From Rhodoferax sp. (lineage in GTDB: Bacteria; Pseudomonadota; Gammaproteobacteria; Burkholderiales; Burkholderiaceae_C), in the NCBI RefSeq assembly GCF_028688795.1, contig NZ_JAQTXM010000029.1:1-64000 (forward strand): a DNA stretch of 64,000 bases, given 5' to 3'. Shown here piece after piece: positions 55,017 through 62,455 of this stretch. The position numbers and the translations under genes were made by a program. Numbering within the stretch: position 1 is the first letter of the stretch; each line of letters begins with the position of its first letter. Below the pieces are notes generated by a model. It was not told the DNA's origin. It ran no database searches and saw nothing but the letters and a program-made list of their open reading frames with translations.

Positions 55017-56012
55017 ATGACCAGACAGACAGCGGCCATTACACCGATCCAGGTGCTGTTCGCCCTGCTGCCCGACAGCTTGGCGCTGGATTGGGCTGGG
55101 CCGGCTGAGGCCTTGCGCATCGCCAACCAGGCGTTGCTGGCACAGGGCCAGCCCGAGCGCTTTGTGCTGCGGTTTGTTGGGCCAGTCAGTGAAGCAGTCA
55201 GTTCGGTCGGCCTCAGACTGGCTGGTCTTGAGGCGCTGCCTGACAAGCTGACCGAGCCAACCTGGGTGGTGCTGGTGGGTCAGCCGGGTGCCACGATTCC
55301 GGTGCAATCCGAGGCGACCCAGGGGCTGCTGCACTGGCTGCGTGGCCTGCGGCTGCAAACCCATAAACTGGAGCTGATGACGGTGTGTGCGGGCGCTTTA
55401 TTGGCAGCGCACGCGGGCTTGCTGGCGGGCCACCACGTGACCACGCACCACCACCATCTGGCTGAATTGCAGACGGTGGAGCCTGCGTGTCATGTGGTTG
55501 AAAACCGGGTGTTTGTGGAAGACGCGCCGGTGTACAGCAGCGCAGGCGTGACCACTGGCGTGGATTTGACACTGCACCGCATGGCACAAATCTGTGGCGA
55601 GCCCATCACCGCGCTGGTGGCACAAACCATGGTGGTGGCCATGCGTCGCGGCCCAAACGACCCGGAGCTGTCACCGTTTTTGGCCTACCGCAACCACCTG
55701 CACCCTGCCCTGCATCGCGTGCAGGATGCCATCAGCAGCCAGCCCGCTGCCGAGTGGCATTTGGCCAGCATGGCAGCCGTGGCCTGCACGTCGCCCCGAC
55801 ACCTGACGCGGCTGTTCATGGCGCACGCCGACATTGCGCCGCTGCAGTACCTGCGTCGCATCCGGCTGGCGGTGGCACAAACGGCGCTGCAGTCTGGCCG
55901 CAATGTGACGCAAGCCGCGGCGCTTGCCGGGTTCAGTTCCGATACTCAATTGCGCCGGGCCTGGCATCAGTTGGGTGAAACGGGAACACCGTCGAACCCA
56001 AATTCACTATAG
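55017..56012 (+). CDS. GlxA-type AraC-family regulator (DJ-1/PfpI-like domain plus HTH)
   Basis: A 331-aa regulator. The N-terminal DJ-1/PfpI-like domain (about 8-195) contains VCAGALLAAHAGLLAGHHVT. The C-terminal AraC domain (about 220-320) contains MAAVACTSPRHLTRLFMAH and ALAGFSSDTQLRRAWHQL, its two HTH motifs. ATG 55017 is chosen because the longer frame overlaps the isochorismatase gene. It probably regulates its neighbour; the effector is unknown. Confidence 0.87.
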   Translation: MTRQTAAITPIQVLFALLPDSLALDWAGPAEALRIANQALLAQGQPERFVLRFVGPVSEAVSSVGLRLAGLEALPDKLTEPTWVVLVGQPGATIPVQSEATQGLLHWLRGLRLQTHKLELMTVCAGALLAAHAGLLAGHHVTTHHHHLAELQTVEPACHVVENRVFVEDAPVYSSAGVTTGVDLTLHRMAQICGEPITALVAQTMVVAMRRGPNDPELSPFLAYRNHLHPALHRVQDAISSQPAAEWHLASMAAVACTSPRHLTRLFMAHADIAPLQYLRRIRLAVAQTALQSGRNVTQAAALAGFSSDTQLRRAWHQLGETGTPSNPNSL

Positions 56013-56072
56013 TTATAGTAGCTGTTTATGCATGTTTTATAAGCACTAGAAGGCTAAAAGGCTTATAAATTT
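56004..56072 (+). repeat. Palindromic repeat, intergenic copy after the GlxA-type gene
   Basis: It reads CACTATAGTTATAGTAGC, then TGTTTATGC, and continues TAAGCACTAGAAGGC with AAAAGGCTTATAAATTT. It overlaps the last codons of the regulator. The AAGC..GCTT and GCCTT/AAGGC segments can fold, so it may act as a terminator between convergent genes. Confidence 0.65.
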
Positions 56073-56125
56073 CAAGCAACGACTGGCGCAAGGTGCGGAA
56101 GGCTTCAGCCCGCCAGTGCATCGGC

Positions 56126-57079
56126 CTATTTGCTGAGAATTTCCTTCTGCAAGGCGAGGTACGCTGGCAGGCGCGCGCCACCCAGTGTCACGGCTTTAGA
56201 GATGGCTTGGCGGGCCTCTTGACGGCGGCCCAACTCCAGCAGCACTTGGGCCAGATTGTTCCAGCCGTCAGCAAAATCGGCGTGTTTCAGGACGGCGTGG
56301 CGAAAGGCTTTGGCTGCCACTTCACGTTGCCCTAGGGCGTAAGCTGTGTTGCCCACACCCAAAAGTGCAGCGCGGTCGTCAGGCCAGCGCTTCACGGCTG
56401 CGGCAAACGCTAGCTGCGCAGCAGCCACATGCACGCGTTCCAACGCCGCTGCCGCTGTGGTGAAGGTTTGTGGCTCGGCAGTGGCTGGCAGTTGACCCGG
56501 CTTCAACGCCAGCATGGCCCAATATTGCCCGCGCGCCCAAGTGCGCTCAAAGGCAAACATTGAAATCTCCATGCGCGCCGTGCGCCCGGAATGCAGCAGC
56601 AACACATGGCGCGCGCGGTCATAGCCCATCACCACAGCGTAGTGCCACACCGGGTAAATCTGAAACGCTAGGTTCTGAAACACCAACACCGGGTGACCGG
56701 CAGCCACCTCGCGCAACACGTCTTCCACTTGTGGCTTCAAAGGGTAAGCCAGCAAGCCCTGGCGACGCGTGGCGGCCAGCATTTCGGGCTGCAGTGAGCC
56801 TTGGCGACCCGGCAGGTAAACCTGACTGACCAAGGCCTCAGGCGTGACCTGCACCCCAGCCGTAGTTGCCACCATGGCCAATGACGCCGGCCCGCATTCA
56901 AAGTCTTCCTGCGGGAAAAACGGCACCTGGGTGAGTTCTACCTGTGCAGGCACGTCTTCTGGCCAGCGGGCGTCCAGCATGGCCACCTGCCGCGTGGCGC
57001 AGCCACCCAAAAACAGCATCGCCCAAACAAAAACCCCCGTCAAAACGGGGGTTCGAAGGCTCAGGCGTTGGCCGATCAT
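56126..57079 (-). CDS. Lipoprotein C39-like cysteine peptidase with TPR region (PA2778 family)
   Basis: A 317-aa predicted lipoprotein. The lipobox FLGGC puts the lipidated Cys at 27. The papain-like/C39 domain (about 45-180) has the nucleophile in EDFECGPASLAM and the His in VWHYAVVMGYD. TPR-like helices follow (about 205-300: LLGVGNTAYALGQREVAAKA and ADGWNNLAQVLLELGRRQEA). It is coupled to the PA2779-like gene by a 4-nt overlap, the same pairing as in Pseudomonas. Residues 9-16 are encoded by a strong terminator-like hairpin. Confidence 0.83.
   Translation of the reverse strand: MIGQRLSLRTPVLTGVFVWAMLFLGGCATRQVAMLDARWPEDVPAQVELTQVPFFPQEDFECGPASLAMVATTAGVQVTPEALVSQVYLPGRQGSLQPEMLAATRRQGLLAYPLKPQVEDVLREVAAGHPVLVFQNLAFQIYPVWHYAVVMGYDRARHVLLLHSGRTARMEISMFAFERTWARGQYWAMLALKPGQLPATAEPQTFTTAAAALERVHVAAAQLAFAAAVKRWPDDRAALLGVGNTAYALGQREVAAKAFRHAVLKHADFADGWNNLAQVLLELGRRQEARQAISKAVTLGGARLPAYLALQKEILSK
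57024..57053 (-). terminator. Terminator-like hairpin inside the start of the C39-peptidase gene
   Basis: On the minus strand AACCCCCGT, loop TTTG, ACGGGGGTT is followed by TTTGTTTG. The perfect 9-bp GC-rich stem plus T-rich tail is a typical intrinsic terminator. It lies 27-56 bases into the coding sequence, just after the coupled start codon. It could attenuate transcription from the PA2779-like gene into this gene. Confidence 0.6.
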
Positions 57080-57471
57080 CGAACCGATCGTGTGAACGGA
57101 AACACCTTGGTCAGGCCCATGATGTCTGTCACCAGCAAAACTATGAACACGGTAAACAGAATGCCCAGCACGTCGCCACCGGCCGGGGCCTGATCAATCC
57201 GACCCGCCAGTTGGGCCACTTCAGCATCGGACATGGCGGCCACACGTTCCATGGCGGCTTGTGCGGTCACGCCTTGGCCGAGCATGGCTTGGCGAACCTC
57301 GGCACGGGCGAAAAACTGGTTCACCGTGTCACGGCTGGCACTTTGGCTGGTTGCCGCAGGCGCGGTGATTTCTTCGGTGGCGACGATGCGAGCCTGCGCA
57401 CTGAACGGCAAGCCTGCTGCGGTGATGCAAACGATCAGGCCAGTGGAGATGATTTTTTTGATGCTGTTCAT
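57076..57471 (-). CDS. PA2779-family small exported membrane protein
   Basis: A 131-aa protein with a signal peptide (IISTGLIVCITAAGLPFSAQA), an Ala/Gln-rich middle with the helical stretch TAQAAMERVAAMSDAEVAQL, and a C-terminal membrane helix (DVLGILFTVFIVLLVTDIMG). PA2779 proteins always accompany PA2778-type peptidases and may be their substrate or anchor. ATG 57471 is preferred over the upstream reading. Confidence 0.8.
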   Translation of the reverse strand: MNSIKKIISTGLIVCITAAGLPFSAQARIVATEEITAPAATSQSASRDTVNQFFARAEVRQAMLGQGVTAQAAMERVAAMSDAEVAQLAGRIDQAPAGGDVLGILFTVFIVLLVTDIMGLTKVFPFTRSVR

Positions 57472-57565
57472 GGGTACTCTTTTGGGTTGTGGCAAAAACC
57501 CCCTGATTCAATCGACATCAGCCGCAAAAGTCAAAGCCACTTACACCTTGACACATCAAAAGTCG

Positions 57566-58435
57566 TCAGCTGATGGCGCGGCGCAACTCTGCCACGCGCT
57601 GGGCAATCGCGGCACGGTCGGTATAGAGATTGGTACTGTTACCGTGCATGGTGTTGGCCAAGTAGGTTTCCAGGTCTTCCAGGGCATGGCCGCTGCGGCC
57701 GGCCTCGGCGTGGGCCAGGCCGCGGTCTCGGTACTCAGTCCAGGCTTGAGGTAGCAGCACGATGAGACGGTCAAGTACCGCAATCAGGCGCGACCAGTCT
57801 TCTTGTCCGGCGTGGATTTCTTTCAGGTTGTGCAGCATGCGGGCAATGATGTCGCGCGGGAGCGCCGCCTGCAGGTACAAGCCCAGCGGCACCTCTTGCT
57901 CGTCCACCAAGCCGTTCATCTGGCGATATGGCTCTAGCCGCTCCGCCAATTCTTCGCGGCTGAGTGACTGGCCCGTAAGCGGGTCAATCACCACCTGCCC
58001 TTCAGATAAATTGACCTTGACCAGGAAATGCCCCGGAAACGCAACGCCACGTGCTTTCAGACCAATACCCTGCGCTAATTCCAGCCAGAGCACCGCCAAC
58101 GAGATCGGTATGGCCAGACGAGTGCGCAGCACCACGTGCACAAAGCTGTTGTCCGGGTCCATGAAATTGTTGAAATTGCCCGCAAAGTTGAGATCGCGGT
58201 AGACAAACTGGTTGAGCGTGCGCAAGCGTTGCAAGGGCCCAGCATCAACCGGCAGACGACGCGTCAAGCGGGCCAGCAACTGGTCCACATCGCCCAACAC
58301 CTGCTGCACGCTGAGGTCAGGGTATTCGTCTTGCGCCAGGCTGATGGCAGCTTCAAGCAGCGGAAAATCCGCGTCGGCATGCACCAGAGCAGAAAAATAC
58401 TCTAGCGGTGTGGGCACGTTCAGACTGAGGTTCAT
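57566..58435 (-). CDS. SirB1-family protein (transglutaminase-like core 2 plus TPR)
   Basis: A 289-aa protein. The SirB1 domain contains FVYRDLNFAGNFNNFMDPDN, RTRLAIPISLAVLWLELA and RGVAFPGHFLVKV. A Cys nucleophile is not obvious, so it is likely non-catalytic. The C-terminal TPR-like part has DRGLAHAEAGRSGHALEDLE. SirB1/YchA proteins are widespread; their role is unknown. It lies 36 nt from murJ on the same strand. Confidence 0.85.
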   Translation of the reverse strand: MNLSLNVPTPLEYFSALVHADADFPLLEAAISLAQDEYPDLSVQQVLGDVDQLLARLTRRLPVDAGPLQRLRTLNQFVYRDLNFAGNFNNFMDPDNSFVHVVLRTRLAIPISLAVLWLELAQGIGLKARGVAFPGHFLVKVNLSEGQVVIDPLTGQSLSREELAERLEPYRQMNGLVDEQEVPLGLYLQAALPRDIIARMLHNLKEIHAGQEDWSRLIAVLDRLIVLLPQAWTEYRDRGLAHAEAGRSGHALEDLETYLANTMHGNSTNLYTDRAAIAQRVAELRRAIS

Positions 58436-58471
58436 GGGCGTGATTGTCTATCAGTGCAGGACATTAAGGGT

Positions 58472-60037
58472 TTACCGCCGTACCAATTGACGCAGTTTCA
58501 TGCCAGCCGCCCACAACGCTATAAAATAAATAGCTACTGACGCAATTAATACAAGGGCTACAAGCCAAATTCTCTTAAATCCTTGGGCGCGCAAGGCAAT
58601 CCAGTCGACGCTGCCGTTGGCCCACATCAAGAACACCGCCAGCAGCGCGCAGGCGGCCAGCACCTGCAGCGTGAATGCACCCCACCCCACCGAAGGCTTG
58701 TAGCTACCGCGTTTAAGCAAGCCCAAAAGCAGCCACAACGCATTCACCATGGCACCGATGCCGATCGACAGCGTCAGCGCCGCATGGGCAAAAATGGGCA
58801 CCAGAAAATAGTTCAATATCTGCGTGATGATCAGCACCGCCACCGCCACCTTGACTGGTGTTTTGGTGTCCTGGTTGGCGTAATAGCCGGGGGCCAGCAC
58901 TTTCAGGGCCACCAGCCCGATCAAGCCCACGCCCCAGCCCATCAGTGCATGGGTAACCTGGCGCACATCGAAGTCAGTCATGGCGCCGTAGTGGTAAAGC
59001 ACTGCCACCAACGGGGTCGGAAACACCAAGAGCGCCACGGCGCACGGCACTGACAACACCACCACCAAGCGCAAGCCCCAGTCGAGCATGGCCGAGTATT
59101 TTGCGGCGTCATTGCTGGCGCGCGCACCGGCCAGTTGCGGCATCAGCACCACGCCCAAGGCCACCCCCAGCATGGCGGTGGGAAATTCCATGAGCCGGTC
59201 GGCATAGGTGATCCAGCTGACGCTTCCCGGGGCCAAATGCGAGGCAATTTGCGTGTTGATCAGCATCGAAATATGTGCCACGCTGACCCCTAGCAGGGCC
59301 GGGCCCATCAGGCGCAGGATGTTTTTGGTGCCCGTATCGCCCCAAGCCATCCGCAGAGCCGACCAGCGCCATCCCAGTCTTGGGTGCAAATTGAGACGCC
59401 TCAAAGCCAGCCATTGCACTGCCAGCTGAAGCACGCCACCCAGCAGCACGCCACCGGCTAGCGCATAAATTGGCTCCAGCCCCAACGTTTTGAACCAAGG
59501 CGCACCCAGCCAGGCCGCGCCAATCATGCAAATATTGAGCAACACCGGTGTCGCCGCAGGCACGGCAAAGCGCTTCCAGGTATTGAGCACCCCAGCGCCC
59601 AAAGCGACCAGCGACATAAAGGCAATGTAGGGAAACATCCAGCGCGTCATGACCACCGCCACCTGGTAGCCGCGAGGCTCTTGCTGCAAACCGCTGGCCA
59701 TGGCCCACACCAAGCCACCCGCACCCAGCACGCCCAGCACGCTCAACACCAGCAGAGCCCACGCCAGCACCGTGGCCACGTGGTCAATCAGTCGCCGGGT
59801 GACTTCCTCGCCGTGCTGGGCTTTGCTGGCAGCCAGCACCGGTATGAAGGCTTGACTGAAGGCACCTTCACCAAAAAGACGACGGAACAGGTTGGGAATG
59901 CGAAATGCCACATTGAACGCATCGGTCATGGCGGATGCGCCAAAGGTCGACGCAATCAACAGCTCGCGCACCAGCCCAGTGATGCGTGACAGCAGTGTCA
60001 ATAACGAGACGATAGAAGCGGATTTGAAGAGACTCAC
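58472..60037 (-). CDS. murJ: Lipid II flippase MurJ
   Basis: A 521-aa membrane protein with about 14 helices. Family blocks include SITGLVRE-type SRITGLVRELLIASTFGASA, AFRIPNLFRRLFGEGAFSQAF and the tail helices. It flips lipid II across the inner membrane for peptidoglycan synthesis. Residues 489-507 (IWLVALVLIASVAIYFIAL), predicted to be the last membrane helix, are encoded by a palindromic repeat copy. Confidence 0.95.
   Translation of the reverse strand: MSLFKSASIVSLLTLLSRITGLVRELLIASTFGASAMTDAFNVAFRIPNLFRRLFGEGAFSQAFIPVLAASKAQHGEEVTRRLIDHVATVLAWALLVLSVLGVLGAGGLVWAMASGLQQEPRGYQVAVVMTRWMFPYIAFMSLVALGAGVLNTWKRFAVPAATPVLLNICMIGAAWLGAPWFKTLGLEPIYALAGGVLLGGVLQLAVQWLALRRLNLHPRLGWRWSALRMAWGDTGTKNILRLMGPALLGVSVAHISMLINTQIASHLAPGSVSWITYADRLMEFPTAMLGVALGVVLMPQLAGARASNDAAKYSAMLDWGLRLVVVLSVPCAVALLVFPTPLVAVLYHYGAMTDFDVRQVTHALMGWGVGLIGLVALKVLAPGYYANQDTKTPVKVAVAVLIITQILNYFLVPIFAHAALTLSIGIGAMVNALWLLLGLLKRGSYKPSVGWGAFTLQVLAACALLAVFLMWANGSVDWIALRAQGFKRIWLVALVLIASVAIYFIALWAAGMKLRQLVRR
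58517..58571 (+). repeat. Palindromic repeat, in-frame copy in murJ
   Basis: The plus strand reads CGCTATAAAATAAATAGC, then TACTGACGC, and ends AAGGGCTACAAGCCAAATT. It is a near-consensus copy, entirely within the coding sequence on the opposite strand. It encodes most of the C-terminal hydrophobic helix of MurJ. Confidence 0.85.
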
Positions 60038-60092
60038 CCGACAAAGTGTAGCCGGGCTGGCTCACCTGACTGCCTGCGGGGTGCGTAGCTGC

Positions 60093-60098
60093 TAGAAT
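60093..60098 (+). promoter_or_regulatory. Probable -10 box of rpsT
   Basis: TAGAAT lies 45 bp before the rpsT start in the 106-bp gap between divergent murJ and rpsT. The -35 position is weak, so the call rests on the -10 box and on position. AAGGAAC is the ribosome site. Confidence 0.35.
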
Positions 60099-60143
60099 CG
60101 CAGGCTTTGCTGACAACATCCACAGACTCAAGGAACATTCATC

Positions 60144-60443
60144 ATGGCATCTGGAAAACCAAAGAAAAAGAACCCCCGCCTGGCATCAGGCCGTAAACGC
60201 GTCCGTCAGGACATCAAAATCAACGCAGCCAACACCTCGCTGCGTTCCAAATACCGCACTGCGGTGAAAAACGTGGAAAAAGCAGTTCTGAGCGGCGACA
60301 AAGTCAAAGCCACAGAGTTGTTTGCCAAGATGCAAGCCGTGGTTGACACCGTGGCCGACAAGGGCATCTTCCACAAAAATAAGGCAGCTCGTGACAAGAG
60401 CCGCCTGTCGACCAAGGTGAAAGCCTTGGCACTCGCTGCCTAA
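60144..60443 (+). CDS. rpsT: 30S ribosomal protein S20
   Basis: A 99-aa basic helical protein that begins [20 protein letters not shown], the S20 N terminus. It binds 16S rRNA early in 30S assembly. It has an AAGGA ribosome site and is followed by a strong terminator. The position next to divergent murJ is typical for betaproteobacteria. Confidence 0.97.
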   Translation: MASGKPKKKNPRLASGRKRVRQDIKINAANTSLRSKYRTAVKNVEKAVLSGDKVKATELFAKMQAVVDTVADKGIFHKNKAARDKSRLSTKVKALALAA

Positions 60444-60524
60444 TTTTTAGGCAAATCGCACGAACCTGTCACCTTTTAAATAAAGTCAGGTTCGCCGTTT
60501 GTAACGGGTGCGCTGTCAGCAAAA

Positions 60525-60556
60525 GCAAAAAAGCCGTCTTAGGACGGCTTTTTTGC
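60525..60556. terminator. Bidirectional intrinsic terminator between rpsT and DUF3579
   Basis: GCAAAAAAGCCGTC, loop TTAG, GACGGCTTTTTTGC is a perfect 14-bp palindrome with T runs on both strands. It ends rpsT from the left and the DUF3579 gene from the right. Confidence 0.92.
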
Positions 60557-60623
60557 GTCTGGCCTATAGGACTAAGGTTGGGCACAAGAACAACGCGCTC
60601 ACACTCACGGCCCCAACCAGGTT

Positions 60624-60965
60624 TTATTTTTTGTGGTGATGCCCGTGGTGCGCATGTGAATCCGCATGCGGCGGTTCACCGTGGTGCACTTGCAGCTCGT
60701 TGTCTTTGGCAAAACCCATCACGAAGTCCCAGGCCATCACGTTGTGGGCCCGTAGATCTTCATGCACGATGACACAACGCACGTTGTTGACGCTGTTGGG
60801 GACGCACCAGGGCGAATAGGTCAACTGCCTGCCAGGCAGCGACCCGCCCGGGCGAAATTGACTCATCACCCCGGCAAGACGCTCGGCCCAGTCACTCGGG
60901 CGAAACGCCCGGCCGGCGACTGTGACGCCCAGGATATAAACTTTTTTTGAAGTGTGTGAAACCAT
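60624..60965 (-). CDS. DUF3579 protein with His-rich tail
   Basis: A 113-aa protein. The DUF3579 core reads KVYILGVTVAGRAFRPSDWA, SYSPWCVPNSVN-type TYSPWCVPNSVNNVRCVIVH and AWDFVMGFAKDN. The C-terminal 21 residues contain nine His and could bind metal ions. Its function is unknown. The location between rpsT and argD is conserved in Burkholderiales. Confidence 0.85.
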   Translation of the reverse strand: MVSHTSKKVYILGVTVAGRAFRPSDWAERLAGVMSQFRPGGSLPGRQLTYSPWCVPNSVNNVRCVIVHEDLRAHNVMAWDFVMGFAKDNELQVHHGEPPHADSHAHHGHHHKK

Positions 60966-61031
60966 CGGGTAGAGGTTGTTTAAGGGCCACAGGCAGGTTG
61001 TTGTAGCGCCAATTATTCTAACTTATCTTAT

Positions 61032-61045
61032 GTCTTATACAAGAC
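61032..61045. promoter_or_regulatory. Palindrome upstream of argD, possible operator
   Basis: GTCTTATACAAGAC is a dyad with 5-bp arms and a 4-bp centre in the 240-bp gap between DUF3579 and argD. GTCTT-n4-AAGAC dyads resemble GntR-type regulator sites. The regulator is not known, and the site could serve either divergent gene. Confidence 0.4.
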
Positions 61046-61140
61046 TGAAACAAGTCAAATCATTGATCCAACGCAAGGCTGAAGCGGTTTGTTTGCGCGA
61101 CCTGGTGTTGCCATTTGATCGGTCTAAAATCATCGTTCAA

Positions 61141-61172
61141 CGGCCCAACCTGCGTTGGGCCGCTTTGTTTTT
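61141..61172 (+). terminator. Terminator-like hairpin in the argD leader
   Basis: CGGCCCAAC, loop CTGC, GTTGGGCCG is a perfect 9-bp stem followed by CTTTGTTTTT. It lies 34 bp before the argD start and on the coding strand, so it would stop transcripts entering argD from upstream. It may be an attenuator. Confidence 0.55.
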
Positions 61173-61205
61173 GCCACCCTCGAAAAACCTTCGAAAGACT
61201 GCCCC

Positions 61206-62420
61206 ATGACCGCTGCCAACCCTTTGATCGAAGCCAGTTCCCCGCACGTGATGAACACCTATGGTCGTCTGCCCATTGCACTTAGCCACGGCCAGGGTTG
61301 CCGCGTGTGGGATGTCAACGGCAAAGAGTACCTGGACGCGCTGGGCGGCATTGCGGTCAACACCCTGGGCCACAACCACCCTCAGTTGGTGCCGGCACTG
61401 CAAGACCAGATTGGCAAGTTGATTCACAGCTGCAACTATTACCACGTGCCGCTGCAAGAGGCGCTGGCCAAAAAACTGGTGGAACTCTCTGGCATGACGA
61501 ATGTGTTTTTCTGCTCCACGGGCTTGGAAGCCAATGAGGCTGCCCTGAAGCTGGCGCGCAAGTTTGGCCATGACAAAGGCATTGAGCGACCTGAGATCGT
61601 GGTCTATGAGAAAGCCTTTCATGGACGGAGCATCGCCACATTAAGCGCCACCGGCAACCCCAAGGTGCAGGCCGGCTTTGGCCCGCTGGTGGAAGGCTTC
61701 ATTCGTGTGCCAATCAACAACATTGACAGCTTGAAGGCAGCCACCGAAGGTAATCCCAACGTGGTTGCGGTGTTTTTTGAGGCCATTCAGGGCGAAGGCG
61801 GCGTCAACGCCATGCACCTGGACTACCTGCGCGACGTGCGCGCTCTGTGTAACGAGCGCGACTGGCTGATGATGGTTGACGAAGTGCAATGCGGCATGGG
61901 CCGCACCGGCAAATGGTTTGCCCACCAATGGGCCGGCGTGGTGCCAGACGTGATGCCACTGGCCAAAGGCCTGGGCTCGGGCGTGCCGGTAGGCGCGGTG
62001 GTGGCTGGCCCCAAAGCCGCCCAGATTTTCCAGCCGGGCAACCATGGCACCACCTTTGGCGGCAACCCGCTGGCCATGCGCGCGGGTGTGGAAACCATTC
62101 GCATCATGGAAGCAGATGGTCTGCTGGAAAACGCGGCACGTGTCGGCGCACACCTGAGTCAAGGCTTGGCTGCTGCGCTTTCTGCCGAGCTGGCCAGTGG
62201 TGCTGTGCGTGAGATTCGTGGTCAGGGCTTGATGATTGGCGTGGACCTGGCCAAGCCCTGCGGTGCACTTGTACAGCAGTGTGCCGACCAGGGCCTGCTG
62301 ATCAGTGTCACCGCCGACACCGTGATCCGCCTGGTACCCCCGCTCATCATGACCGAGGATGAGGCCGATGAAGTGATCAGCATTTTGTGCCCACTGGTCA
62401 AGCAACTGCTGCAAGCCTGA
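61206..62420 (+). CDS. argD: Acetylornithine aminotransferase
   Basis: A 404-aa class-III PLP aminotransferase. PLP Lys254 lies in MPLAKGLGSGVPVGA, upstream of which MMVDEVQCGMGRTGKWFAHQ holds the cofactor Asp. It converts N-acetylglutamate semialdehyde to N-acetylornithine and may also act in lysine synthesis. ATG 61206 (MTAANPLIEASSPHVM) is the family start. It is followed by argF after 35 nt, an arginine operon. Confidence 0.93.
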   Translation: MTAANPLIEASSPHVMNTYGRLPIALSHGQGCRVWDVNGKEYLDALGGIAVNTLGHNHPQLVPALQDQIGKLIHSCNYYHVPLQEALAKKLVELSGMTNVFFCSTGLEANEAALKLARKFGHDKGIERPEIVVYEKAFHGRSIATLSATGNPKVQAGFGPLVEGFIRVPINNIDSLKAATEGNPNVVAVFFEAIQGEGGVNAMHLDYLRDVRALCNERDWLMMVDEVQCGMGRTGKWFAHQWAGVVPDVMPLAKGLGSGVPVGAVVAGPKAAQIFQPGNHGTTFGGNPLAMRAGVETIRIMEADGLLENAARVGAHLSQGLAAALSAELASGAVREIRGQGLMIGVDLAKPCGALVQQCADQGLLISVTADTVIRLVPPLIMTEDEADEVISILCPLVKQLLQA

Positions 62421-62455
62421 GCTTGCCCCTGCGCTCTCAACACAGACTGAAAAAA

